DNA of 64,000 nucleotides from positions 88,399 to 152,398 of the forward strand of contig JASDSY010000024.1 of assembly GCA_041441465.1 (NCBI GenBank), read 5' to 3'. The stretch comes from JASDSY01 sp041441465 (GTDB lineage: Bacteria; Muiribacteriota; UBA9980). The position numbers were made by a program, and so were the translations under genes. Position 1 is the stretch's first letter; each line of letters begins with the position of its first letter. The notes beneath the pieces are model-generated. The model was given only the letters and a program-made list of their open reading frames with translations, ran no database searches and had not been told where the DNA came from. Shown piece by piece: positions 1-8,877 of this stretch.

Positions 1-1154
1 TCGCGAAATGAAGTTAAATAATGGCTGTTTGAAATATTCTGGAAATTCAGCAAAGTTAATGGGAATTGGCAGTTGAATTTTATTTTTTCATTATTTTTTA
101 TTATCGAATAGAGCGACAGATATGTCTTTATTACACGCGAATCGGTGATGTTATAATCTGTTTCGCGGCTGCTGTCGCTGCCGAATATGACCACCGATTT
201 GCAATTTTCAGGTTTTAAATTTTTCAAGTTGTTTAATTTGAATGGCTCGCCAGTCCTGTATATTACTTCGACGGTACTCCTGTCCGTTAAAATGTCGCGG
301 TTTTCTTCACGCAAACTATCAGTCAATATTACAATTTTTTCAATTTTTCTCTCCGTGTAGCAATAAGTTTCTATTTCATTCAATAAATACGGAATAATAT
401 CACTCCAGCCGAGTATTAAAATATAATTTTTTTCGATTACGGTGCCCTTGCCTTCCTTTATTTCTATCAAATATTTTTGTATTTGCGCTACTATTATGGC
501 GATTATTATGCCGTTAAAAATTATGAGGCCGGTTATGCTTAAAATAAGCGACATAAACTTGACTGTGCCGCCTTCGTTACTGATAGTGTATAAGGCGTCA
601 GGCCCTAAAAGTGAAAGTGTTGAAAACCAGAATGAATTGCCCTGATCGAATTTGACGCCGATAAACGTAAAAATAGTGCCGAACGTCAGCACTAAAAAAG
701 TAGTGGCGAAAATTAGAACTGTAATCTGGCTTAATATCGATTTTTGGATTTGTTTTTTTGTGAAATAATAAATTTTTTCCAAAAATTTCGGGTTGCGCAG
801 GTTGAAAATTTTGAAAAGTCTTATGGTTCTGGGTAGACGAAGCATACGCAAATAATATAAATTTACGTTGTCACCTATAAAATACAATAAAACCGGTTCC
901 CAGGGAACTACCGCCAGAAAATCAATAATCCAGTCTCTTAAATATTGTTTTTTGTTGTCGTAGCTGAAATACCGCGTAAGAATTTCGAATATAAAAAATA
1001 AACTGAACGCTAAGTTAATCGTATCAAGCGCAGGATAAGGCTTTATTATTGAAAATATCGCTACAATAACCGAAATTATTATCAGACTCGATAAAATGTT
1101 ATTAACTTTTGAATTTTTAAAAAATAAATATACAATTGCGGAATATTTTCTCAT
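1..1154 (-). CDS. Voltage-sensor ion channel with cytosolic nucleotide-binding (RCK/CASTOR-like) domain, 3' end outside window
   Basis: An open frame on the minus strand starts at the ATG at 1152-1154, behind a GAGAGG ribosome site, and runs off the left edge; about 384 codons are visible. Residues 1-115 hold four hydrophobic segments, and the fourth (about 100-118) has Arg at every third position (LRMLRLPRTIRLFK), which is the pattern of an S4 voltage sensor. Two more helices (about 138-165 and 199-225) flank a pore loop at about 174-197. The loop reads LLGPDALYTISNEGG rather than the potassium filter TVGYGD. After about residue 242 a beta strand and ILILGWSDIIPYLLNEI resemble the start of the TrkA-N-like domain of CASTOR/POLLUX-type channels. 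I infer an inner-membrane cation channel gated by voltage and/or a cytosolic ligand; ion selectivity cannot be read. The spacer to 1442 belongs to the next gene's promoter. Confidence 0.75.
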   Translation of the reverse strand, partial: MRKYSAIVYLFFKNSKVNNILSSLIIISVIVAIFSIIKPYPALDTINLAFSLFFIFEILTRYFSYDNKKQYLRDWIIDFLAVVPWEPVLLYFIGDNVNLYYLRMLRLPRTIRLFKIFNLRNPKFLEKIYYFTKKQIQKSILSQITVLIFATTFLVLTFGTIFTFIGVKFDQGNSFWFSTLSLLGPDALYTISNEGGTVKFMSLILSITGLIIFNGIIIAIIVAQIQKYLIEIKEGKGTVIEKNYILILGWSDIIPYLLNEIETYCYTERKIEKIVILTDSLREENRDILTDRSTVEVIYRTGEPFKLNNLKNLKPENCKSVVIFGSDSSRETDYNITDSRVIKTYLSLYSIIKNNEKIKFNCQFPLTLLNFQNISNSHYLTSFR

Positions 1155-1357
1155 AATGCCTCTCAGGATATAATATTAAGTTTTGTAAGTTTAATAAAAT
1201 CAAAAACTTAAATCCAAAATAAGTAAATTATAATTTTAACACATTTTTTAGTAAAATTAAAATATTATTAAAACTACCTGAAAAATAATACTTTTTAAGA
1301 TAAATTGAAAAAAATTGCTTTTATTTTAATTTAAAATGAATTTTTTTGATTAAATCA

Positions 1358-1386
1358 TTGACGAATTAATTTTTGATTGGTATAAT
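1358..1386 (+). promoter_or_regulatory. Sigma-70-type promoter of the C25 protease gene
   Basis: TTGACG at 1358-1363 and a perfect TATAAT at 1381-1386 are separated by 17 bases. The expected transcript would have a leader of about 50 bases ending in a GGAGG ribosome site at 1431-1435. This is one of the best promoter matches in the window, which suggests strong expression of the exported protease. Confidence 0.7.
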
Positions 1387-1442
1387 AATTTGACACGCTA
1401 AAATTTTAAGCATAGCTTAAGTATAAATATGGAGGATTTAGT

Positions 1443-3425
1443 ATGAAAAAAATGGTTTCTACTGTACTTGCCCTTATTTTAGCTGCCGGTATTTCCGGTA
1501 TCGCAAATGCAGCTCCTGAATGGGTGCAATTGACAAGGGATGCAAAATCAGGCCAGCTGCCGCAAATTACGATGTCGCAGACAAGAAACGCCAATGTTGA
1601 CGTTATCGAAGTCACTGTTCCGGGTTTTTACCGCGAAGCGAAACGCGCCGGCGAAGGCGATGCGGTATTTGTAACGACCGGTCTTTCATCGAGGCACATG
1701 GAAAAAGGAATGCCTGAACTGCCCACTGTAAAGGCTCTTGTAAAGCTTCCTGATGACGCGAATGTCGACGTATCGGTTGTATCTGAAGAATGGACGAATG
1801 TAAAAGTCGATAAAGTAGCGCCGTCAAAAGGCCAGATGACAAGAAATATTAATCCCGATACTGTAGATTACACATATTCTGATTTTTATAAATCGGCTAA
1901 GGTATTTCCGGGCGATGACAAAAAAGTTGTCGTAAGCGCGCCTTTTGTAATGCGCGATGTACGCGGTGTCGAAGTCACCGTAAATCCTTTCCAGTATGAT
2001 AATTCCAAAAAGAATTTAAAAGTGGCTAAGAAAATAAAACTCGAATTAAGATATAACGGCGCTTCGAAAAGAAACGTTAAGAAAGCTGTACCTTATGAAT
2101 TCGCGCAGATTTACAGATCCGCTTTCTTAAATTTTGCTCCGAACACCGAAGTCGGCCGTCTCGAGATAGGCAATATGCTTGTTATCACAGCCGATCAGTT
2201 CGCCGAAGAAATGACTCCGTTCGTTGAATGGAAGAAAAAACAGGGATTTAACGTAAAAGTCGCTAAAATGAGCGAAGTAGGCAAAACAGGCGATGACGTT
2301 TATAAATATATCCAGAACGAATACAATACAAACAACATAGCTTACATAGTGCTTGCCGGCGACGCGGAATTCGTTCCGACACTTCTCGGCGTTAAAGAAC
2401 GTGCGGCTTCAGACGGATGCTATGTAAAACTTGCCGGAAACGATCATGTTCCTGATGCTATAATATCGAGATTATCGGCTAAGACTCCGGTTGATATTAA
2501 AAATCAGGTTATGAAAATAGTTCATTATGAACAGTTTCCTGATAAGGGTGCTGACGCGGCATGGTACCGTAAAGCTATAGGCATTGCGAGCGCCGAAGGT
2601 TCACCGACTGATTATGAACGCGCTAACTGGCTTCGCGATGGTTTGATGAAATTCCGTTTTGACACTGTTGACCAGATATACGATCCGGGCGCGTCAAAAG
2701 CTAATGTCGCAAAATCTGTAAATGAAGGCCGTTCGGTTATTAACTACATAGGCCACGGTTCAAAAACCGCTTGGGTAACCACATATTTCGGTGTTAACGA
2801 AGCTATGGCACTTAAAAATGACAGGAAACTTCCGGTTATATGGTCGGTAGCATGCGTTAACGGCGCGTTTAAAGACGGTTCGGACTGCTTCTGCGAAGCA
2901 TGGATGAAAGCAGGCACTCCTGAAGCTCCGGCCGGCGCTGCAGCGATATTCGGTTCGTCGACAAACGCTGAATGGGTTCCGCCTTGCGATATGCAGTCGG
3001 AAATCAACCTTGTCCAGATGTGCGGCGAAAAACAAGCTTCGGTAGGCGCTCTTGCCCTTACAGGCGTTTTAAAAGCAATGCAGACATGGGGAACCGATGC
3101 TAAATCATCAGGCGTAATGCTTTTCGAACAGTATAATATTTTCGGCGACTGCACAATGCTCACAAGAAACGACGTTCCTAAAGAAGTCGCTTTCAAGGCT
3201 GCAAAAGCAGATAAAGGCGTTACATTCAATGTTACGGCCGAAGGCAAAACTGTTAAAAACGCTCGCGTAGCTTTCACGATGGGTGAAAACGGCGAAATGA
3301 AAGCCGGAGTTACCGATGAAAACGGCAATGTGACATTAACATTCGAAAACGGCGCTAACGCAGGTCTCGTTACAATAACAGGCCAGAACCTCGTTCCTGT
3401 TGTTGATTCAAGCGTAAGCCTTTAA
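1443..3425 (+). CDS. Exported C25 (gingipain-like) cysteine endopeptidase
   Basis: The 660-residue product starts with a signal peptide (cleavage probably after ANA, residue 23). A propeptide-like region (about 25-225) is followed by a clan CD catalytic domain (about 243-575). The catalytic His is His438 in NYIGHGSKTAW and the nucleophile is Cys471 in WSVACVNGAF, the order and spacing of the C25 family. Residues 580-660 form an Ig-like beta domain, as in gingipains. No outer-membrane sorting tail (Por-type CTD) is obvious at the C-terminus. The ATG follows GGAGG with 7 bases between. The gene is monocistronic, with a strong promoter before it and an intrinsic terminator after it. It probably digests extracellular protein for peptide and amino-acid supply, which matches the amino-acid-fermenting genes further on. 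Arg or Lys specificity cannot be judged. Confidence 0.9.
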   Translation: MKKMVSTVLALILAAGISGIANAAPEWVQLTRDAKSGQLPQITMSQTRNANVDVIEVTVPGFYREAKRAGEGDAVFVTTGLSSRHMEKGMPELPTVKALVKLPDDANVDVSVVSEEWTNVKVDKVAPSKGQMTRNINPDTVDYTYSDFYKSAKVFPGDDKKVVVSAPFVMRDVRGVEVTVNPFQYDNSKKNLKVAKKIKLELRYNGASKRNVKKAVPYEFAQIYRSAFLNFAPNTEVGRLEIGNMLVITADQFAEEMTPFVEWKKKQGFNVKVAKMSEVGKTGDDVYKYIQNEYNTNNIAYIVLAGDAEFVPTLLGVKERAASDGCYVKLAGNDHVPDAIISRLSAKTPVDIKNQVMKIVHYEQFPDKGADAAWYRKAIGIASAEGSPTDYERANWLRDGLMKFRFDTVDQIYDPGASKANVAKSVNEGRSVINYIGHGSKTAWVTTYFGVNEAMALKNDRKLPVIWSVACVNGAFKDGSDCFCEAWMKAGTPEAPAGAAAIFGSSTNAEWVPPCDMQSEINLVQMCGEKQASVGALALTGVLKAMQTWGTDAKSSGVMLFEQYNIFGDCTMLTRNDVPKEVAFKAAKADKGVTFNVTAEGKTVKNARVAFTMGENGEMKAGVTDENGNVTLTFENGANAGLVTITGQNLVPVVDSSVSL

Positions 3426-3463
3426 TTAATCGCTGATAATAAATAAACAATAATACTCGAAAA

Positions 3464-3502
3464 AAAGGGCTGTCCTGAAGAGAAATTTTCAGGAGGCCCT
3501 TT
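3464..3502 (+). terminator. Intrinsic terminator of the C25 gene (GGGCTGT-type hairpin)
   Basis: The arms AAAGGGCTGTCCTGAA and TTCAGGAGGCCCTTT form an imperfect stem followed by a T run. The left arm belongs to a hairpin family repeated at 13577, 27648, 42196 and 52358. Confidence 0.8.
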
Positions 3503-3674
3503 TTTATTTGCGTAATATTTTAATTTTATCAGGCTTTAAAGTGATATTTGGAAAAATAATATTGAAAACAGCCGCGTATATATTGTTTGGCAATATTTTT
3601 TGTCGCTTGAAGCTTTGAAGTAATGTTTTTGAACTTTTATCAAATTAAATGGCTTTAAAATATTTAAAAGCGAT

Positions 3675-4661
3675 TTAAATGTATTTGATTAATAACAGCG
3701 ATATTACGCATAATACAGCCCAGCAGACCGCGCCCAAAAAGATAGGGCGTTTGCCGTTTTTTATAAGTTTGAAAATATTAGTATTAAGGCCGATCGCGGT
3801 AAGCGCTGTTATTATCAGGAATTTTCCCGCAGCCGCCGGGTATTGGAAATAATCAGCCGCGATTAAACCGGTGCCGAATGTTCTGATAATCGAAGCCGCC
3901 GCGAAGCCGAGTATGAACCATGGGAATATTTTTTTAATATCGTAACTTTTAAATTCCTCGGATTTTCGTGAATAAAAAATGGAAATTATAAAAGTTATCG
4001 GGATTATCATTAAAGTCCTTGTCAGTTTAACAATCGCGGCGAGATTGCCGGCGTTATCGCTGAAGGTGAAGCCTGCGGCCATAACCGATGATGAATCGTT
4101 GATAGCGGTTCCGGCCCACATTCCGAATGTAAGGTCGCTCATGTGGAGCGCGTGGCCTATAAATGGAAACAAAAAAGCGGCCAGTATGTTAAATAAGAAA
4201 ATAGTCGAAAGCGAGTGAATGATTTCATCGTCGCTGGCTTTTATTACAGCGGCCGTGGCGATAATCGCGGACCCGCCGCATATCGAAGTGCCGGCGCCTA
4301 TCAATAAAACAGTGTTTAATGACAGCTTAAGCGCGCGCCCGAGGAACAGGGCAAGTAAAATAGTCGACGTAATGGTAATTATCATTAATGAAATCGAATT
4401 TCCGCCTACTTTTAAAACATTATTTATGTCGAGCTCGAATCCTATTAAAATTATCGAATATTGCAGTAAGTTTTTTGAAAGATTTTTAATCGTTGTTTGG
4501 GCTGAACCGTTTTGAAAATATTTTGACAGGGCTATTCCGATGAGTATTCCAAATATCGGGCCGCCTATTATCGGCATGAAGCCGCCGAGCGCTTTTGCCG
4601 CGAGCGCCAGTGTAAAAATAAATCCGCATAAAAATATTAAATTCCTTTTTTCAATGTCCAT
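3675..4661 (-). CDS. yeiH: YeiH-family membrane protein (putative sulfate/anion exporter, UPF0324)
   Basis: The product is about 328 residues with roughly ten hydrophobic helices over its whole length. Glycine-rich loops such as IGAGTSICGGSAI and the later GTAINDSSSVMAAG are signatures of the YeiH/YadS family. AAGGA lies eight bases before the ATG at 4659-4661 but overlaps the ATG at 4668-4670, so I take the inner start. Members are annotated as putative sulfate exporters on indirect evidence; the transported ion is not established. The gene is divergent from the LysR regulator at 5096, a pairing known from yeiH/yeiE-type loci, and two palindromes lie between them. No terminator is obvious between its stop at 3675 and the opposing C25 gene except the shared hairpin near 3480. 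Confidence 0.85.
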   Translation of the reverse strand: MDIEKRNLIFLCGFIFTLALAAKALGGFMPIIGGPIFGILIGIALSKYFQNGSAQTTIKNLSKNLLQYSIILIGFELDINNVLKVGGNSISLMIITITSTILLALFLGRALKLSLNTVLLIGAGTSICGGSAIIATAAVIKASDDEIIHSLSTIFLFNILAAFLFPFIGHALHMSDLTFGMWAGTAINDSSSVMAAGFTFSDNAGNLAAIVKLTRTLMIIPITFIISIFYSRKSEEFKSYDIKKIFPWFILGFAAASIIRTFGTGLIAADYFQYPAAAGKFLIITALTAIGLNTNIFKLIKNGKRPIFLGAVCWAVLCVISLLLIKYI

Positions 4662-4825
4662 TTCGCACATCCTTAAAATATTGTCCCGGCCTGATTTTGA
4701 TAAAATAACGACCCGCTTTTTGAGGCGGTAAAAAACGCCGCGCGAGATATTGATTATGAGGCAGTATTATACTTTACGGCCGGTTTATGTTTGTCCATAA
4801 TTAAGGTAATAAATTTTTGTAAAAT

Positions 4826-4845
4826 TTATCAGGTTAACCTGATAA
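4826..4845. promoter_or_regulatory. Perfect 20-bp palindrome in the yeiH/LysR divergent spacer
   Basis: TTATCAGGTTAACCTGATAA equals its own reverse complement over all 20 bases. It lies about 165 bases upstream of yeiH and 250 upstream of the regulator start. The 434-base spacer (4662-5095) is otherwise AT-rich and without a gene. The palindrome is a candidate operator. Confidence 0.5.
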
Positions 4846-4897
4846 TATGATAACTCCAAAAATATCATTTGTAAAATTATATTATTTTATGATATAT

Positions 4898-4913
4898 ATA
4901 AGTAATTACTTAT
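4898..4913. promoter_or_regulatory. Perfect 16-bp palindrome resembling a LysR box
   Basis: ATAAGTAATTACTTAT is a perfect inverted repeat with ATAAG/CTTAT ends, the shape of classic LysR-family binding sites (a T-N11-A core). It differs from the palindrome at 4826, so the two may serve different proteins or the activation and recognition sites of one. Confidence 0.5.
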
Positions 4914-5095
4914 GATAATGAAAAATGCGTCATATAATTTTTATTTATAGCGCTTTATTTAAATAAAAAAGATATTATACAGTTTCTAAATTAATTTTTA
5001 AAAATTAGTATATTATGATTTTCTGATTTATTTGATTGTAAATTTATTGTGACACTTATTATATAACTTATACGAAAAGATAATGAGGTGTGTTT

Positions 5096-5980
5096 ATGAC
5101 ATTAAGGCATTTGAAAATTTTTTTATGCGTATGCCGTGAGCTTAATATGACGCGGGCGGCGGAGAAGCTTTTTATGACGCAGCCGTCTATAAGCCAGGCA
5201 ATAGCCGAACTCGAGGAATATTATAAAACTAAATTATTCGATCGCATAGCGAAAAAAATATACATTACCGAAGACGGCTATAAGCTTATTACGATTGCCA
5301 ATAATATTGTCGAGCTTTTCGAAAAAGCGGAAGCGGTTATAAGGGACAAAAAAAGCGCCCAAAAATTGAGAGTGGGCGCGAGTGTTACAATCGGAACTTA
5401 TTTATTGAACGATATTTTGAAAAAGATGTCGGAGCATAATGAAATTTCAGTCGAGTATGTGATTGACAACACGAAAAACATAGAGGAGATGATTTTAACG
5501 GCGCGTCTTGATATCGCGCTTGTCGAGGGCGATATTAAATCCGAGGATATAATAGTTAAGCCTTTTATGGACGACAGGCTCACCCTCGTATGTTCCGCGG
5601 AAAATAAGCTTGCCTGGCGTAATAGTGTAAATATTAAGGAACTCGAAAATTATAATTTTATAATACGCGAGTACGGCAGCGGTACGAAGGAGCTTATCGA
5701 GGCGCTTGCGAGGAAAAATAACGTTAAACTTAACGTGACCGGCGTCGTCAGCAACATCGAGGCCATTAAGAACAGCGTTATGAGCGATATTGGAATTTCG
5801 ATACTGCCTGAAATAGCCATAACGCGGGAATTACGCGAGAAAAAAATAGCCGCCGTAAAATTATCCGGAGTAAGCCTCAAACGAAAATTCAGCGTCGTCT
5901 ATCATAAAAACAAAAACATAAGCGAAGCGCTCGAAAAATTCATGCGTTATGTCAAAAGCTTTGATTTTAAGAAGAAGTAA
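5096..5980 (+). CDS. LysR-family transcriptional regulator (YeiE-like position)
   Basis: An N-terminal winged helix-turn-helix (residues 1-60, with MTRAAEKLFMTQPSISQAI) is followed by a periplasmic-binding-like effector domain, about 295 residues in all, the usual LysR length. GAGGTG at 5085-5090 sits five bases before the ATG at 5096, so this start is preferred over the GTG at 5090, which overlaps the ribosome site. Divergent orientation to yeiH and the two palindromes between them suggest that it controls yeiH and itself. The effector is unknown; sulfur or anion status would fit relatives such as CysB, Cbl and YeiE, but that is inference. Confidence 0.88.
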   Translation: MTLRHLKIFLCVCRELNMTRAAEKLFMTQPSISQAIAELEEYYKTKLFDRIAKKIYITEDGYKLITIANNIVELFEKAEAVIRDKKSAQKLRVGASVTIGTYLLNDILKKMSEHNEISVEYVIDNTKNIEEMILTARLDIALVEGDIKSEDIIVKPFMDDRLTLVCSAENKLAWRNSVNIKELENYNFIIREYGSGTKELIEALARKNNVKLNVTGVVSNIEAIKNSVMSDIGISILPEIAITRELREKKIAAVKLSGVSLKRKFSVVYHKNKNISEALEKFMRYVKSFDFKKK

Positions 5981-6357
5981 AAAAAGGTTTTAAATAGTGA
6001 TGCTTAATTTTTGTATTCAGAAATACATTAATAATCAATAATATTAGTTGTTTTTTGTCAATTCATAAAAGGTTTATAACTTGATTATTTTTATAAGTGT
6101 AAAAATTGAATAACTATATTATAATTCTATGTGATTTTTTCATTACCGCTTAACTGAAAAATAACATAAATAAAACGAAAAACATATTGTTTATTTTCCA
6201 TATTTGATTTAAAATATCTTCTTTTATAAAGACTTTTTAAATTTATACGCTATTTTTTGTTTATATTTATTTGAGCCGGCGTAACGGCCGCGTAAATAAT
6301 TTTTTGGCGTATATTACTATATTATAAATTAAATTTTGACTTAGAAAGAAATTTTAG
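5981..6357. other. AT-rich spacer between the LysR and MFS genes
   Basis: These 377 bases are very AT-rich and hold no convincing open frame or strong hairpin. A short GC-rich patch near 6270-6293 (GAGCCGGCGTAACGGCCGCG) can form a small stem. The next gene has only a weak AGAAAG ribosome site. No good promoter stands out. Confidence 0.4.
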
Positions 6358-7587
6358 ATGAAACGTAAACATGTAAATAAAAGGATCTTGATTTTAATAC
6401 TTGGCGGCCTGGCGGCGATCGGGCCGTTTTCGATCGATATGTACCTTCCGGCCTTCGGAGTGATAAGCCGCGACTTAAATACCGATATAGCGGCGATCGG
6501 CTATTCGCTTACCGCGTATTTTTTCGGGATTTGTTTCGGACAGCTTTTATATGGGCCGCTTATCGACAGGTTTGGTACGAAACGGCCGCTGCTTGGCGGG
6601 CTTATGCTGTTTGTTGCGACTGCGGCAGGCTGCGCCGTTTCGGTGAATGTAAATTCATTAATCGCGCTTCGCGCTTTTCAGGCGCTCGGCGGATGCGTCG
6701 GCATGGTCGCCGGCCGCGCTATTGTCCGCGATTTATTTCCGGTTAACGAGATAGCGGAGATTTTTTCGTCAATTACCCTTGTCATGGGTATTGCGCCGAT
6801 TATCGCGCCGACTGTCGGAGGTTTTATAGTCAGTTTTGCCGGCTGGCGATATATATTCTGGGCCCTGGCTGTATTCGGCGCTTTTATGTTCGCTTCGACA
6901 TTATTGTTATTCAGCGAAACTGCCGGGGCGGACCCTGCGGCTTCTCTCAGGCCGGTAAAAATTTTAAAAAATTATTTCGGCGTTTTGAAAAATTCGGATT
7001 TCGCCGTCTATACAATTTCAAGCAGCGCTCTCGCGTCGATAATGTTCGCTTATATAAGCGGCTCGCCTTTTATTTACATGAAATTATTCGGGCTTACCGA
7101 GCAGCAATTTGGCTGGGTTTACGCGGTGAATTCATTTGGGCTGATAAGCGGAAGCCAGTCTAACAGGCTGCTTTTAAAGAAGTTTACATGCCGCCAGATA
7201 AGCCTTTTCGGGACATTTTTGCAGGTCTTAATATGCTTATCGCTTATAGCCGCCGCCGCTAATGTTTCGGTGTCACATGTCCCGGTATTTGTCCTCATAT
7301 TTTTGTTTCTGGTTGTTAACGGCGTCTTGAACCCGAATATGATGGCGCTCGCCATGGAGCCGTTCGCGAAATCAGCGGGTAGCGCTTCGGCGATGCTCGG
7401 ATTCATGAATATGTTATTCGGCGCGCTCGCCACATGCCTTGTAAGCTTTTTGCAAAACGGCACCGCCGTTCCGATGGCTGTCGTAATGGCGGTTTGCGCG
7501 TTGATAAGCTTCGTAAGCCTTTTTGGACATAATCTTTTTACGGGTGTTTCTAATAAGGGTATTGTCGATGGTAATTGCGCTGAATGA
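6358..7587 (+). CDS. MFS drug-resistance transporter, Bcr/CflA family
   Basis: The 409-residue protein has about twelve hydrophobic helices. GPFSIDMYLPA at about residues 20-30 is a family hallmark of Bcr/CflA proton-antiport efflux pumps. The MFS loop motif is present as GPLIDRFGTKRPLLGG after the second helix, and GAGIAP-type glycine motifs occur near helix five. Family members expel bicyclomycin, chloramphenicol, sulfonamides or small amino-acid-like solutes; the substrate here is unknown. The gene stands alone, and the McrC gene on the other strand ends 26 bases beyond its stop. Confidence 0.87.
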   Translation: MKRKHVNKRILILILGGLAAIGPFSIDMYLPAFGVISRDLNTDIAAIGYSLTAYFFGICFGQLLYGPLIDRFGTKRPLLGGLMLFVATAAGCAVSVNVNSLIALRAFQALGGCVGMVAGRAIVRDLFPVNEIAEIFSSITLVMGIAPIIAPTVGGFIVSFAGWRYIFWALAVFGAFMFASTLLLFSETAGADPAASLRPVKILKNYFGVLKNSDFAVYTISSSALASIMFAYISGSPFIYMKLFGLTEQQFGWVYAVNSFGLISGSQSNRLLLKKFTCRQISLFGTFLQVLICLSLIAAAANVSVSHVPVFVLIFLFLVVNGVLNPNMMALAMEPFAKSAGSASAMLGFMNMLFGALATCLVSFLQNGTAVPMAVVMAVCALISFVSLFGHNLFTGVSNKGIVDGNCAE

Positions 7588-7613
7588 AATAAAAGTTAAC
7601 TTTTATTTGAATT

Positions 7614-8867
7614 TTACAAATATGCGTTAAAAATTCTCTTTAAGTCTTCGGCTGTGGTAATATCATTTTTGTAGTCTATTACCGATACCACGATTTTTTT
7701 GTTTTCATTTTCTTCGAGATGCCATTTATTTTTGGTATTTTCGGCACCGGAAAACTCGTCGTTTTTAGGATATAAAACTACTACCGTGTCAACGTCATCA
7801 TATCTGGTTAAATAAGCGTACATTTGAAATAAATCTTCCCTGACCACAAAAAAATTATTGTCCTGCTTTTTCCATTTTGTATCTATAATCATTTTTATTT
7901 TATTGTTTTTATTTATGATGATATCGGGTATTAAAGGATAAAAGTCCCTGTTTGAATATGAACTAACCAGTAATTTTTTATAACTTTTTTGAAGCTGGAC
8001 ATTTTCATGTAATATGTCCTTACAAATTTTTCCAATGTATTTTTCAAAAAGTTCATTCATTTGAAATAATATTCCAATGTTTTCTTCTTTTGAATTACCG
8101 CCGATTACTGAATTGGAATTAAAAAGCTGTTTGGCCAGGATGAAACTTTTGTGGAATCTGCAATTAAGCCTGTCAAATTTAACATGATTTAACATAAATT
8201 TTGTTAATTGGATATCGGACACATCGCAAAAATTTATAAGACAAAACCTTAAATTATCAAGAGTTTTTATTTTTTTTACCTTGAATAAAAGTAATTTTGT
8301 GATTGCTTTTAAAATTTGGTTTAAAAAATTATCCGGAATAAAATCGTCATACTTACAGTAAGCGTGAGGTTTCTTTTTTATAATATTTTGAATTTGATTT
8401 TTAACATCGAGCTTGCCTTTTAAAATATTTAAATTTTCTTCCCGATGGATATAATTTGAGTATATTCCCTTTTGCAATTCATCTTTGAGAGTTTTAGAAA
8501 AAATATAAGCGTATATTTCGATCAGGTTATCATTTTCTAATTTTAAATTTACAATATCGGAGTGGCTTATATCAAGATAACCTGTCTTTTTGAGCATATT
8601 AACTATAACTTTGCGGTTGCTTTCAATTGACTCCATATAAAGTTTTGGGACGATCTCGATTGAAACATTTGATAATTGTACAAATCCGGCGCAATTTACG
8701 AATTTTAATTCTCCGGAACCCCATTTTATATTATTTTTTAACTTGTTTTTGGAAAAATAAGATCGTAATTCCGATAATTCAAGTGAATTTAAAAAATTAT
8801 GCTCATTCTCTTTCGATGGTGAAAAGCATATTTTGTCGTAACTTTCTCTTACTATAATTTGTTTCAT
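7614..8867 (-). CDS. mcrC: McrC-family nuclease subunit of an McrBC modification-dependent restriction system
   Basis: The 417-residue product carries a C-terminal PD-(D/E)xK nuclease with Asp315 in IPDIII and Asp329-Thr-Lys331 in MIIDTKWK. The N-terminal two thirds match the McrC scaffold that docks onto McrB hexamers. It begins ten bases after the mcrB stop, so the two are one operon. The ATG at 8865-8867 is the natural start. McrC cuts DNA only when McrB translocates from methylcytosine sites, so this pair would attack modified phage DNA. The coding sequence is more AT-rich than most neighbours, as is common for transferred defence genes. Confidence 0.88.
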   Translation of the reverse strand: MKQIIVRESYDKICFSPSKENEHNFLNSLELSELRSYFSKNKLKNNIKWGSGELKFVNCAGFVQLSNVSIEIVPKLYMESIESNRKVIVNMLKKTGYLDISHSDIVNLKLENDNLIEIYAYIFSKTLKDELQKGIYSNYIHREENLNILKGKLDVKNQIQNIIKKKPHAYCKYDDFIPDNFLNQILKAITKLLLFKVKKIKTLDNLRFCLINFCDVSDIQLTKFMLNHVKFDRLNCRFHKSFILAKQLFNSNSVIGGNSKEENIGILFQMNELFEKYIGKICKDILHENVQLQKSYKKLLVSSYSNRDFYPLIPDIIINKNNKIKMIIDTKWKKQDNNFFVVREDLFQMYAYLTRYDDVDTVVVLYPKNDEFSGAENTKNKWHLEENENKKIVVSVIDYKNDITTAEDLKRIFNAYL

Positions 8868-8877
8868 AATGACGCGC

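Noticed and set aside
2744..3328. 194-codon open frame antisense to the C25 protease gene
   Set aside because: It is the mirror of a well-supported protease frame with catalytic residues, has no ribosome site and no recognisable product.
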